DNA from: Bacteroidales bacterium
GTDB lineage: Bacteria; Bacteroidota; Bacteroidia; Bacteroidales; UBA3824
Direction: 5' to 3'
Length of the DNA stretch: 64,000 bases
Assembly: GCA_016293845.1 (NCBI GenBank)
Contig: JAEDDH010000003.1
Location: 124,001-188,000 of the forward strand
Shown: positions 41,375-50,466 of the stretch, piece after piece
Layout: each line of letters begins with the position of its first letter
Position numbering within the stretch: the first letter of the stretch is position 1
Translations under genes and position numbers: made by a program
The notes under the pieces: model-generated
Database searches by the model: none
What the model was told of the DNA's origin: nothing
Seen by the model: the letters and a program-made list of their open reading frames with translations, nothing else

Positions 41375-43777
41375 TTAAAATTTTTGCATATTCTCACGGT
41401 CGGGCGATTCTTCTGTTATAACCTTGGTCTGAACCGCGTTGGGATTGTCTTCTACGGCTTGTATCTGCACATTGCTTTCGGGCACTGCCACGCTTATCAC
41501 TTTAAAGGGACGGTTATCGTTGTCGTAGAGAAGGTTGAATGTTTCGCGGAATTTTACGCTGCCACGGGTAAAATAGCGTACTTTGGTTTTTCCATTGAGA
41601 ATATCGTTCCAAAAGAGGTCGAAAGTTACCATCTCGCCTTTGGTGAGGGCAAGCACATCGCGAATGTTGTGACCCAAGATATCGTTCTTTTTGTAGCCGG
41701 TGGTGTCGAGAGTCTTGTCGCGAAGGTCGAGCACTATGCCTGTGGTATCGTAACGGGTGATGATAGAAGTTTGCGAAAGCACATCAAGAATAGCCACGAT
41801 TTCGCGTTCGGATAGGCGAACCTCATCTTGAGCCTTTTTGATGTCGGAATATGATGCCGCAATCTCTTTTTCGCGGCGGGCAAGTTCGTTGCTCTGCGTA
41901 GAAAATTTGTTGAGGAGTTCGGCACTATTGATATTTTTTTTGATATTTGATATTGTAGACGCGATACGTTCTGCCACGTTGTTGAAAAACTGAATCTGAT
42001 AATCGCCAATCTCTTTGAGCGAGGCAATTTCGATAACACCGTGCACTTCGTCCTCAAACTGCAACGGCACAAGCAACAGGCACGTCGGTTTCTTTTCGCC
42101 CAAACCTGATGTAATATAAAGGTATCCTTCGGGCACGTCGGTCATGTAGATAGTTTTACGCTCTATGGCACAGCGACCTACAAGGCTTTCGCCAAATTCT
42201 ACCGTGGTGGTAAGTTGTTTTTTGCGGTCGAATGCGTAGGTGGCTTTCTGCTCTAACACCTTTTTGCCATCGCGCTCTTCCGAAACAAACATCGCACCCT
42301 GCAAAGCACCAAGGTATTTTACAAGGTAAGATATAATTTTGAAAGCAAAGTCGTTGATGTCGGCGTTGTTCATACGGAGAAACTCGCCTATCTGAGCCAA
42401 ACCCTCTTGAGCCCAAGATAGTTTTTCGTTTTCTTCGATACGTTTTTTCTCTTCGATGCGGGCGTGGAGAAGGTTTTTCTGCATCTCGATAAGTGCCGAG
42501 TCGAGAGCGTTGTTTTCTTCGTGGCTATCAAAAGTGGCTTCGAGGTCGCCGCGACCCATACTACGAGCAAACTTTGTGGTACGCATAATACGGTCGGCAA
42601 GGAAGTTGACCGAATTGTATAGTTTCTGAGTATCCTGATCAGAAGATTCAAGTTTAGAAATTTTGTCGAAATCGCCGTTGCGGAGCTTTTGCAATACGCC
42701 GTTTACCTCGCGCATAGGCTTTGTGGCAAAACTCAAAAACAGATATGCAAAAATGGCAAGCAACAAAAGTCCAAAAAACGTTATAATAATAAAGGTGTTG
42801 ACTCCGCTAAAAGCCTTATGGCGAAACTCCGAATAATCAACTTCATAGCCGAGAGCCCATGGAGTGGTATTGTCTTTAACCTCAACGGGATAGAAATTGA
42901 TGCGGCAATGGGCGCTCTGCGAAAAATCAAAAAATCCAATATTATGGTCGGAATATGTATAATCGATAGTGCGGAGAGTGCCGTCGCTAAGTTGGCGGGC
43001 AAGACCTCCCATTTGATCGATGCCTGCGTATGCATCTTTAAAAAAAGTGTTGATAAAATCGGGATTGGGGTGAATGGCAAGTTTTCCGTTGTTGGTTAGC
43101 ACAAAAACATTGCCTTGAAGCTCAAGCGACTGACGGTTGAGAATCTCTTCGATTTTAGAAAGGGGAATTTCTACAGCAACAGTACCAGCAAATGTGCCTG
43201 CAACCTCGATTTTGGTGGCAACGGCAAACACATAGCGTGCCTCGGTGCGCATAAACGATTCGTTGCTACTGAGATACATATTGGTAAATAGTTTTTTCAC
43301 CGTTCCCGTTTTCATTTGGTAATAAGTTTCGTCGCCAACTTCACCTTCAAGGTCGAGAGTATCGGTGGTGATATATGGCAAACCATCGCGCAAATACGAC
43401 CTCATTACATAACGTCCGTATGGCTTAAACCATTGAGGATTAACCTCAGAATATTCCCAAGTAACAACAAAAGAACTAAATTCGGGATTTTCAGAAACCA
43501 AGTTGCTAAGAGCCTGATTGATATACGGCATCATATCGTAGCCGTATTTTTCGTTAGCAGAAGCGAGCATATTGCTGATAGTACCCGCCGTTTTGATTGT
43601 AGAATTGATATAATCGGATATTTCCATCGCCTTGGTTTTGGTAAGATTGGCGGTAGAAAGCGAAGTTTCGCGAATAGTATTTTGATACTTACCATATATA
43701 AAAACGGCAAGACCCGCGCCGTAAACAACAAACAGCGCAAGCACCAACATTATTATGTTTTTGTTCTTCCGGTTCAT
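41375..43777 (-). CDS. Cache-HAMP-GAF-PAS membrane sensor without output domain
   Basis: An 800-residue protein. One transmembrane helix (residues 8-28) and a second near residues 325-350 bracket a periplasmic Cache-like domain, including FVVTWEYSEVNPQWF and DETYYQMKTG. A HAMP segment follows (FATKPMREVNGVLQKLRNGD), then a coiled coil, a GAF domain (from about residue 475; LGALQGAMFVSEE, GESLVGRCAIERKTIYMTDV), a second coiled coil and a PAS domain (TRYDTTGIVLDL ... DILGHNIRDVL). No histidine kinase, GGDEF, cyclase or phosphatase domain follows, so the signal must go to a partner. A TATCTTTG -7 box is at 43870-43877. Confidence 0.85.
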   Translation of the reverse strand: MNRKNKNIIMLVLALFVVYGAGLAVFIYGKYQNTIRETSLSTANLTKTKAMEISDYINSTIKTAGTISNMLASANEKYGYDMMPYINQALSNLVSENPEFSSFVVTWEYSEVNPQWFKPYGRYVMRSYLRDGLPYITTDTLDLEGEVGDETYYQMKTGTVKKLFTNMYLSSNESFMRTEARYVFAVATKIEVAGTFAGTVAVEIPLSKIEEILNRQSLELQGNVFVLTNNGKLAIHPNPDFINTFFKDAYAGIDQMGGLARQLSDGTLRTIDYTYSDHNIGFFDFSQSAHCRINFYPVEVKDNTTPWALGYEVDYSEFRHKAFSGVNTFIIITFFGLLLLAIFAYLFLSFATKPMREVNGVLQKLRNGDFDKISKLESSDQDTQKLYNSVNFLADRIMRTTKFARSMGRGDLEATFDSHEENNALDSALIEMQKNLLHARIEEKKRIEENEKLSWAQEGLAQIGEFLRMNNADINDFAFKIISYLVKYLGALQGAMFVSEERDGKKVLEQKATYAFDRKKQLTTTVEFGESLVGRCAIERKTIYMTDVPEGYLYITSGLGEKKPTCLLLVPLQFEDEVHGVIEIASLKEIGDYQIQFFNNVAERIASTISNIKKNINSAELLNKFSTQSNELARREKEIAASYSDIKKAQDEVRLSEREIVAILDVLSQTSIITRYDTTGIVLDLRDKTLDTTGYKKNDILGHNIRDVLALTKGEMVTFDLFWNDILNGKTKVRYFTRGSVKFRETFNLLYDNDNRPFKVISVAVPESNVQIQAVEDNPNAVQTKVITEESPDRENMQKF

Positions 43778-43869
43778 AAATCAATTTTTTAGACACCTAT
43801 AACAAATAGTTACAAGCAATTATCAAACCATAATGCACAAGTAAACAAAACGGGCATTATAATTTTTTC

Positions 43870-43877
43870 CAAAGATA
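43870..43877 (-). promoter_or_regulatory. -7 box of the sensor gene
   Basis: On the minus strand this reads TATCTTTG, 92 bases before the sensor start, implying a leader of some 85 nt. Confidence 0.45.
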
Positions 43878-43920
43878 TAAAAAAAATATTTAACGAAATA
43901 TATTTTTTGAGGGAAATAAT

Positions 43921-44301
43921 TTAATTACTGCTATAAGTATCAACAAACCTACCAGCAGCTCGTATCATACGCGAAATCTGGATGGCATTTCGCGCAGTAA
44001 GTTCGTAATCAGGGGCTTCAAATAAACCCATCGACAAATCTATATAGCCGCTTGATGGCACATAAATCTGAACTAAACTTCGATTCTTCACCACATGTAG
44101 TGTCAACGATGGATTGAAATATCGTAAATACTCCATCACAGACATAATGCACTTATTCATCTTATCATCAATTACTATATATGTAGCACCACCAACATTT
44201 TGAATACCACTGTTGGTAACAATCATCTCTACATCATTCCAATTTTTAGTGTAATATTCAAACTCCAAAAGAGTGCCAGAGAAGCAATCGTCGCTAAACA
44301 T
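43921..44301 (-). CDS. Hypothetical protein
   Basis: A 126-residue protein, no family recognised. The composition is protein-like with no signal peptide or membrane segment: SGTLLEFEYYTKNWNDVEMI, MNKCIMSVMEYLRYFNP and YVPSSGYIDLSMGLFEAPDY. The closing TARNAIQISRMIRAAGRF could be a helix. It lies three bases after the 44305 gene and may be translated with it. Confidence 0.55.
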   Translation of the reverse strand: MFSDDCFSGTLLEFEYYTKNWNDVEMIVTNSGIQNVGGATYIVIDDKMNKCIMSVMEYLRYFNPSLTLHVVKNRSLVQIYVPSSGYIDLSMGLFEAPDYELTARNAIQISRMIRAAGRFVDTYSSN

Positions 44302-44304
44302 ATA

Positions 44305-44619
44305 TTAATTATAATTATCAAACTTGCACACGGTACTATTCTCTTTAAGATAATCGAAATTGAAAAACTGAAACCCGTTAGTGTTTTTTGAGTTCTTATT
44401 CCGCTTTCGCTTAACGTTAAAAGATTGTACAGTTTTGTTAAATCTATGGCATATAGAAGTAAATATTTTTTTAGGTAACAATCTGTTGAACAATCTTGTC
44501 ATTAACTTGCCAATAATTGCGAAAAGCGATAACATATAGGACCACCAAAGTAAGATAGGGTCACCCTTTTTAGCAAAAACAACAATTGCCAAAAATACCT
44601 CATTTAAAAATCTCAGCAC
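44305..44619 (-). CDS. Hypothetical small membrane protein
   Basis: A 104-residue frame starting with GTG (44619). It has a hydrophobic N-terminus and a possible second segment (ILLWWSYMLSLFAIIGKLM), then a very basic Asn/Lys-rich tail (FNVKRKRNKNSKNTNG). It is directly upstream of the unknown 43921 gene, so the two may form one unit. No family is recognised, and the start is uncertain. Confidence 0.4.
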   Translation of the reverse strand: MLRFLNEVFLAIVVFAKKGDPILLWWSYMLSLFAIIGKLMTRLFNRLLPKKIFTSICHRFNKTVQSFNVKRKRNKNSKNTNGFQFFNFDYLKENSTVCKFDNYN

Positions 44620-44720
44620 AAAAAAATTATCTCATTGCGGAAACATAAGACCGGGTGATTGCGTATAAAAAGATGTGTTTCATGTTCGAGAATACTTCTT
44701 TTTTTTAGTTGTTTAATTGA

Positions 44721-44752
44721 AAGCGGGACAGTTATTTTGGCTTGTTCCGCTT
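44721..44752 (+). terminator. Plus-strand terminator-like hairpin without a plus-strand gene
   Basis: AAGCGGGACA (44721-44730) and TGTTCCGCTT (44743-44752) pair with one G-U, followed on the plus strand by G and seven T. On the minus strand, downstream of glnN, the stem has a mismatch and no T run. It may still serve glnN as a weak structure, or end an unannotated plus-strand RNA. Confidence 0.45.
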
Positions 44753-44780
44753 GTTTTTTTATCAACTAAATACTGCCCAT

Positions 44781-46961
44781 TTAGTGGCAGAAGAGCATTT
44801 CTCTATACTTGGGCAAGGGCCACATCTCGTCGTCGATAATCATTTCGAGGGCATCGATGCTCTTGCGGATAGACGACAGATAGGGTTTTACAGAAGTGTT
44901 GTAAGCCAATGCCTTTTGCAAATTGGAGGGCTGGGTGCAAGCCTTATCGCGTTCTGTTACCATTTGAGCCACATCGGTTTTAATTACAAGAATCAGTTTA
45001 GATATTGTTTTAATGGTATCGAGACGGTTTTCGATAAGTTCGTCGAAGCCTAATCCCTTGGTACAGTTGTAGTTCTCTACCAAAAGGTTTTGATAGCGAA
45101 TGGCTGTGGGTATAATATGGTTGAGTGCGAGGTTGGCTATCACAAGCGATTCAATATGTATTTTTTTGTGATAGTTTTCGGCATAAATATCCTGACGTGC
45201 CGAAAGTTCGCGCTCAGAGAGAACTTTTTGACTTTCAAAAAGTTTAATAGTGCTACTTAAAGTATAAGCTTTGATAGATTCGGGACAAGAAGTGATATTC
45301 GACAAACCACGGCGTTTTGCCTCTTCTTTCCATTCGTTGCTGTAATTGTTGCCCTCAAACAAAATGGGCGAAAACTCTGCGACGTAGTTACCTAAAATCT
45401 TTAATACAGCCTCGTCGCGATTTGCACCAGACGAAAGCGATTGCTGAAGTTCTTTGTTAAATACCTCTAACTGAGCGGCTACAATAGTGTTAAGCACAAT
45501 AAGAGGACAAGCACAGTTGGCACTGCTGCCCACAGCACGAAACTCAAACCTATTGCCCGTAAAAGCAAACGGCGAAGTGCGGTTGCGGTCGGTATTATCT
45601 AAAAGTATTTCAGGAATTTGCTCAATATTAAGATTAATAGTGCGTTTGGCAGCGGCATCGAGGATTTTTCCTTTAGAAGTTTCCTCTTTCAACAGAGCAA
45701 GAGTTTTGCTGAGGTGTGCGCCGAGAAATACCGAAATAATAGCGGGAGGTGCTTCGCTTGCGCCAAGACGGTGTTCGTTGCCCGCTGACATTATGCTTGC
45801 ACGCAAAAGGTCAGAATTGTTGTAAACCGCCTTGATAACGTTAACCAAGAATGTTAAAAACATAAGGTTAGAATCGTGGTCTTTGCCGGGCGAAAGCAGG
45901 TTGATTTTGCCATCGGCAGCAAGCGACCAGTTGTTGTGTTTGCCCGATCCGTTTACTTCGGCAAATGGTTTTTCGTGCAAAAGTATGCGGAAATTATGTC
46001 TACGGGCAGTTTTCATCATCAAGTCCATCAACAACATATTGTGGTCAACGGCAAGATTGGTTTCTTCAAAAATAGGCGCACATTCAAACTGTCCTGGGGC
46101 AACCTCGTTGTGTCGGGTGCGCACCGGGATTCCAAGTTTGTGGCATTCAACCTCCAAATCAGCCATAAATTCTACCACACGCTCGGGAATAGAGCCGAAA
46201 TAGTGGTCGTCTAACTGTTGGTTTTTGGCAGAATTGTGCCCCATAAGTGTACGTCCGCAAGAAACAAGGTCGGGACGTGCGTCGAACAATGCCTCATCAA
46301 TAAGAAAATACTCCTGTTCCCAACCAAGAGTAGAGATAACTTTCTTGGTTTCAGGCAGAAAATAGCGGCAAACGGCGGTAGCTTGTTTGTCGATAGCATT
46401 GAGAGCACGCAGAAGCGGGGTTTTATAGTCTAACGCCTCGCCGGTATATGATACAAAAATTGTTGGTATACAAAGAGTTGAACCAATTACAAAAGCAGGC
46501 GAAGTGCAGTCCCACGCAGTGTAGCCGCGAGCCTCAAAAGTGTTGCGGATTCCGCCATTAGGGAAACTCGAAGCGTCGGGTTCTTGCTGAGCAAGCACCT
46601 TGCCGTCAAACGATTCCACTGGCAAGCCATTGTCGAGGGTAAAAAACGAGTCGTGTTTTTCGGCGCTCTGGTCGGTAAGAGGCTGAAACCAGTGTGTATA
46701 GTGAGTAACGCCAAGTTGCAATGCCCAAAGTTTCATGGCATTAGCCACATGGTCGGCAAGTTGACGGTCGATACGTTTGCCCTCGTCCATTGTCTGCTTT
46801 ACCTGCTTAAAAATAGATTCGGGAAGGTATTTAGCCATCTTACTTTGGTCAAAAACATTGCAAGCGTAAAAAGTTATACTCTTGTCGTTTGAATGGTCGA
46901 CATGTAGGGGACGGTGCCCATATTCGCGTTCTAACGCTTTGAATCTGCTGATTGCGGTCAT
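44781..46961 (-). CDS. glnN: Glutamine synthetase type III
   Basis: Makes glutamine from glutamate, ammonia and ATP. The 726-residue length and motifs are those of GSIII, the type typical of Bacteroidota: GGIRNTFEARGYTAWDCTSP, CIPTIFVSYTGEALDYKTPL, the metal-binding GWEQEYFLID, EVAPGQFECAPIFEETNLA, NNWSLAADG and NEHRLGASEAPPAII. It is transcribed alone, with a TATCTTTG -7 box at 46993-47000. Confidence 0.96.
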   Translation of the reverse strand: MTAISRFKALEREYGHRPLHVDHSNDKSITFYACNVFDQSKMAKYLPESIFKQVKQTMDEGKRIDRQLADHVANAMKLWALQLGVTHYTHWFQPLTDQSAEKHDSFFTLDNGLPVESFDGKVLAQQEPDASSFPNGGIRNTFEARGYTAWDCTSPAFVIGSTLCIPTIFVSYTGEALDYKTPLLRALNAIDKQATAVCRYFLPETKKVISTLGWEQEYFLIDEALFDARPDLVSCGRTLMGHNSAKNQQLDDHYFGSIPERVVEFMADLEVECHKLGIPVRTRHNEVAPGQFECAPIFEETNLAVDHNMLLMDLMMKTARRHNFRILLHEKPFAEVNGSGKHNNWSLAADGKINLLSPGKDHDSNLMFLTFLVNVIKAVYNNSDLLRASIMSAGNEHRLGASEAPPAIISVFLGAHLSKTLALLKEETSKGKILDAAAKRTINLNIEQIPEILLDNTDRNRTSPFAFTGNRFEFRAVGSSANCACPLIVLNTIVAAQLEVFNKELQQSLSSGANRDEAVLKILGNYVAEFSPILFEGNNYSNEWKEEAKRRGLSNITSCPESIKAYTLSSTIKLFESQKVLSERELSARQDIYAENYHKKIHIESLVIANLALNHIIPTAIRYQNLLVENYNCTKGLGFDELIENRLDTIKTISKLILVIKTDVAQMVTERDKACTQPSNLQKALAYNTSVKPYLSSIRKSIDALEMIIDDEMWPLPKYREMLFCH

Positions 46962-46992
46962 AATTAGATAAAATTATTGCAAAATAATGGTG

Positions 46993-47000
46993 CAAAGATA
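46993..47000 (-). promoter_or_regulatory. -7 box of glnN
   Basis: On the minus strand this reads TATCTTTG, 31 bases before the start codon. Confidence 0.6.
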
Positions 47001-47030
47001 AATATTATTCACGATATTACAAGATAATAA

Positions 47031-48290
47031 TTAAAGAGCATTAATCTCAATATAGCGTCCCACTTGGCACTCAATGCATCGTTTTAGTCGGCAGAAATCG
47101 TTGCGCAGATAGAGAAACGCCTGAGAATCAAGAGCAGAGCGGGCTTGTATTCCCTGACTTTTCATAAACTTGGTAACAGAATTATTTTCGGGTGGAATCT
47201 GCTCTAAAAACGACACTGCACGTTGGGCAAATTCGTCATGTTTGTAGTACAACGAATGTGCATAGAGAAACGGACATACAAGATTGATTACAAACAGATT
47301 GAGTGTTTCGCTGCCGAGTTTTGCCAAAGGGGTGTCGGGTAAAATTGAAAAACTCTTTTTATCAACATCGATATCAAAAAGTGTATAAATGTCGGATAGG
47401 TTTTGGGCATCCAACATTTGCGAAAAAAGATTCTCAGTAGTACCTACAAGCATTGCCAACTGCAAAATTCTACGGTCGGGAAAGTTTACAGGACGAATGC
47501 CGGCAAATTTCCACAACGATGGGTCGATGGGCGTTAGATTGTATTTCTGCTTGTGATAATAGTATTCGCGCTGAATGTTGAGATACTCTTCACCCATGAA
47601 CTTTTTTAGCGAAAAAAATCCCGCCTGACCATAGAGAATTGCTACTATGTTGCTGATTTGATGACGGTTTTTCTCAACAATAGAAAACGGAACCGACTGA
47701 GCCAACTGCTTAAACGGAAATGCATTTTTACCTAAACCAAATGCCGAGGCGAGAGTTTGCCAAAAGGTCTCGTTCCAATCACCATTATTGAGTTTAAGAG
47801 CATCAAGCACAGCCATTGCTTTTGATTGAAGACGTTCGCTTGCAAGTCGGTCGAAAAAAGAAGCTGTTTTCAACTCACCAAAACGTTCGAATCCATAGCG
47901 ACAAAGGTCGAAATCTTTTGTTGTGAGCAGGTTGCGATAAACTTCGGAATATTTCTGCTCAAATGGCAGTACAAGCGTGGGCACAAGGTTGCCTTTGGCA
48001 TCTTTGAGGGGTTTATCATCTTGAAAAACTATATGGAGAATAATGTTTGAGTACGCTGGATTGTCATCATGACGGTGCATTTGCCAATGCGATGATTTAA
48101 CATGGAGTTCGATATTCCCTGCCCAAAGAATGTCGCCGATACGTATTTGAGCATCGGTAATGTCGGGTCCAGAATCATTGTTGGTAAATCCGGGCTTAAT
48201 TATGCTGATACTTTCGCCTTGTGTGGTTACGAGTGCCGACTGAGGGAAAAGTCTATTAAACCAAATAAAGGACAAAAGTTTTTCGTTCAT
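47031..48290 (-). CDS. DUF2851 family protein
   Basis: A 419-residue cytoplasmic protein with the DUF2851 N-terminus: LLSFIWFNRLFPQSALVTTQ, NNDSGPDITDAQIRIGDILW, and AGNIELHVKSSHWQMHRH(D). This conserved Bacteroidota family has no known function; the first part resembles a nuclease-like fold by general appearance only. It lies 38 bases downstream of the cyclase-HD gene and is possibly co-transcribed. Confidence 0.85.
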   Translation of the reverse strand: MNEKLLSFIWFNRLFPQSALVTTQGESISIIKPGFTNNDSGPDITDAQIRIGDILWAGNIELHVKSSHWQMHRHDDNPAYSNIILHIVFQDDKPLKDAKGNLVPTLVLPFEQKYSEVYRNLLTTKDFDLCRYGFERFGELKTASFFDRLASERLQSKAMAVLDALKLNNGDWNETFWQTLASAFGLGKNAFPFKQLAQSVPFSIVEKNRHQISNIVAILYGQAGFFSLKKFMGEEYLNIQREYYYHKQKYNLTPIDPSLWKFAGIRPVNFPDRRILQLAMLVGTTENLFSQMLDAQNLSDIYTLFDIDVDKKSFSILPDTPLAKLGSETLNLFVINLVCPFLYAHSLYYKHDEFAQRAVSFLEQIPPENNSVTKFMKSQGIQARSALDSQAFLYLRNDFCRLKRCIECQVGRYIEINAL

Positions 48291-48328
48291 AAATAATATT
48301 TGAATTAAAGAGATTTATAGAGAATTAT

Positions 48329-49759
48329 TTACAGTTGCGCATTAGGTTTGGCGATGAGATTTTTAAGGCGTTCGATCTGATACTCCTTGCCTACTTCAAG
48401 CACTTTGATGGCGGTTTCGGTAAAATAATGGTGCTTGGTGAGGAAATCCACCTGTTTTTGATTCCACGCATCAATATCGAGATTGCTACCAAGAGCCTTC
48501 AACTCATCGTAGAGCATATTAGAAACAGGAATAAAGTCAGTTCTACCAAGGTACACGAGGTCGGCATCGCAAATAATGCGCTCATAAATATTAGTGGGGT
48601 TAGGCGGAAGTTTTGTGGCAAGTATCAAGCTGCAAATTCTGTCGATCTGATCTTGAGTATAGTTGTAATTGGGCAGAATATCGCGTGCAATTTGAGTTCC
48701 AAAATATTCGTGATTTTCGGAGCCCACAATGTAGCCAGTATCGTGAAACAGGGCCGCGGTTTTGAGCAAAAGCAGTTCTTCGTCGCTAACGCCTTCGCCA
48801 TAACCAAGAATCTCTACTTGATTGATAACATCGATAGTGTGACGGGTATTGTGGTAATAAAGAAAAGGAGGCAGCTCGCGGTCAAGCTTATCAAGAATAA
48901 ATTCTTGCAAATCGGTAAATTGACGAAGCAAATATTTTATTTGGAAACATCCGTTGGGGTACACTCCCCTATTCACATTTACCGAGAAGTCTTTTTTAAT
49001 ACGTTTAATTTGATACATCTCTAAATCACGGTATTTCACTGGGATAACACCGCAAAAGTCGGTTACAAAAAACTCTTTTACAAGTTCGTAGGTAAAAACC
49101 GAAATGTTGATTTTATTCACCTCGGCAGCGGCGGCAATACGCGAAGCATTGTTTACGGTATCACCCTTGATGTCGTAAGAAATTTTTTTGCGACCAGATG
49201 CAGTGGCGGTTACAGGTCCTGTATGTATACCTATGCGCAACTGCCAAAATTTTTCGCCATTGGTATCGGCAGCACGATACGAAATGTTTTGCAGATAGTC
49301 GTTCATTTCTAACGCTGCAAGAACCACATCTATTGGGTTTGTAATATTTTTGATAGGGATTCCTCCTGCACAGAGAAATGAGTATCCGATAGTTTTGCTC
49401 ACCTGCAGACGGTACTTTTCGGCAATATCGTTGAAATGAAACATCACCTGATCAAGTTCGTCGATAGCCTCGGCAGAGTTTTCGCAAGAGGTGAGACTTG
49501 CTGTGGCGCGGATGTCGAGATACATCACGGTCACCATCTTAAATTTGAGCAAATGCTGCTGAGTGGTATCAACTTTCACACTTTCGGGCACATATTGAGC
49601 CGGAACCACCGAAAGTATGCTTTCAAGGCGTTCTTTCTCGGCCATAAGCGAATCGTACATTGCCGACAACTGTTTAAGTTGCTGACTTAGTTCGTTTTTT
49701 TCGCGTATGAGCGATGCTATACGGTCGGTAGAATCAATATTTTCCGAAACGTCGGTCAT
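48329..49759 (-). CDS. Class III cyclase-like domain fused to HD hydrolase domain
   Basis: A 476-residue cytoplasmic protein. An N-terminal coiled coil (residues 15-50) is followed by a class III nucleotide cyclase-like domain. It has the first metal Asp82 in MYLDIRATAS and the transition-state Asn203/Arg207 in DTVNNASRIA. The second metal Asp, normally in KTIGD, is replaced by Tyr126 (KTIGYSFLCAGGIP). After a linker comes an HD phosphohydrolase domain with His303 in YYHNTRHT and His339-Asp340 in ALFHDTGYI, plus a later Asp in ICDADLVYLG. It could thus bind or hydrolyse a nucleotide rather than make cAMP. It is encoded upstream of the DUF2851 gene. Confidence 0.85.
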   Translation of the reverse strand: MTDVSENIDSTDRIASLIREKNELSQQLKQLSAMYDSLMAEKERLESILSVVPAQYVPESVKVDTTQQHLLKFKMVTVMYLDIRATASLTSCENSAEAIDELDQVMFHFNDIAEKYRLQVSKTIGYSFLCAGGIPIKNITNPIDVVLAALEMNDYLQNISYRAADTNGEKFWQLRIGIHTGPVTATASGRKKISYDIKGDTVNNASRIAAAAEVNKINISVFTYELVKEFFVTDFCGVIPVKYRDLEMYQIKRIKKDFSVNVNRGVYPNGCFQIKYLLRQFTDLQEFILDKLDRELPPFLYYHNTRHTIDVINQVEILGYGEGVSDEELLLLKTAALFHDTGYIVGSENHEYFGTQIARDILPNYNYTQDQIDRICSLILATKLPPNPTNIYERIICDADLVYLGRTDFIPVSNMLYDELKALGSNLDIDAWNQKQVDFLTKHHYFTETAIKVLEVGKEYQIERLKNLIAKPNAQL

Positions 49760-49880
49760 CTATTTTTTTATGCAGCAAGTTACAACAAAAAAGAATACAA
49801 AACAAAAAAAAATGCGAACAAATCATCAAAAAAATTGGAATGATTTATTCGCAGTTTTGAGCGGAAAAATCCGCATAAAT

Positions 49881-50360
49881 TTATCTTTTAAGAATCCAAA
49901 GACCGTCGTCGCCAAGTTTTGATTTGAGCGATGCGATAGCAGCCTTAGCTTCTTCGCGAGTCTTAAACGATTTTACCGAAACGCGGTTGTATTGACCAAA
50001 TGGGATAAGGATTTCGGCATTGAAACCTTTAACTTTGAGTTTGTTGCAGAGGTTCTGAGCATTGCTGTAAACAGTGAACGAACCAGCAATAATGTAAAAC
50101 ATATCGCTTTCGTTTACTACAGGAGTGGTTTCAGGCTGAAGGTTGCCCTGCTGATCTTCGAGCATGATGGGCTCTGCAATAGTGGTGGTATCGATATAGG
50201 GAGCCTGATCACCAAAGGTCAGTTCGCTATCGTCGGAGCCAAAAGGATATGCGAGAGTGTCGCTGTTGTCGCTCGATTCGTTGCCTTTGTTGCCGTTGCA
50301 ACTTACCATAAGAACGGCTAACGTAAGAAGTGTTAATCCAAAGAGTTTAATTTTTGACAT
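49881..50360 (-). CDS. SPOR-domain lipoprotein
   Basis: A 159-residue protein starting at MSKIKLFGLTLLTLAVLM with lipobox Cys21 (MVSCNGN); the longer frame upstream is AT-rich and is rejected. An acidic, low-complexity linker follows, then a C-terminal SPOR domain: MFYIIAGSFTVYSNAQNLCN, KGFNAEILIPFGQYNRVSV and FKTREEAKAAIASLKSKLG. SPOR domains bind denuded peptidoglycan at division sites, so an envelope or division role is likely. It lies 106 bases after the beta-propeller lipoprotein gene. Confidence 0.85.
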   Translation of the reverse strand: MSKIKLFGLTLLTLAVLMVSCNGNKGNESSDNSDTLAYPFGSDDSELTFGDQAPYIDTTTIAEPIMLEDQQGNLQPETTPVVNESDMFYIIAGSFTVYSNAQNLCNKLKVKGFNAEILIPFGQYNRVSVKSFKTREEAKAAIASLKSKLGDDGLWILKR

Positions 50361-50466
50361 ATCAATTCTGTTTTTAGTGTAATGTGTTTTGTTTAAAAAT
50401 TTGGTATAAAGGTACTGACTTTTTGTAATACAAACAAATTTTTTTTCATTAAAAATTTGTAACTTT

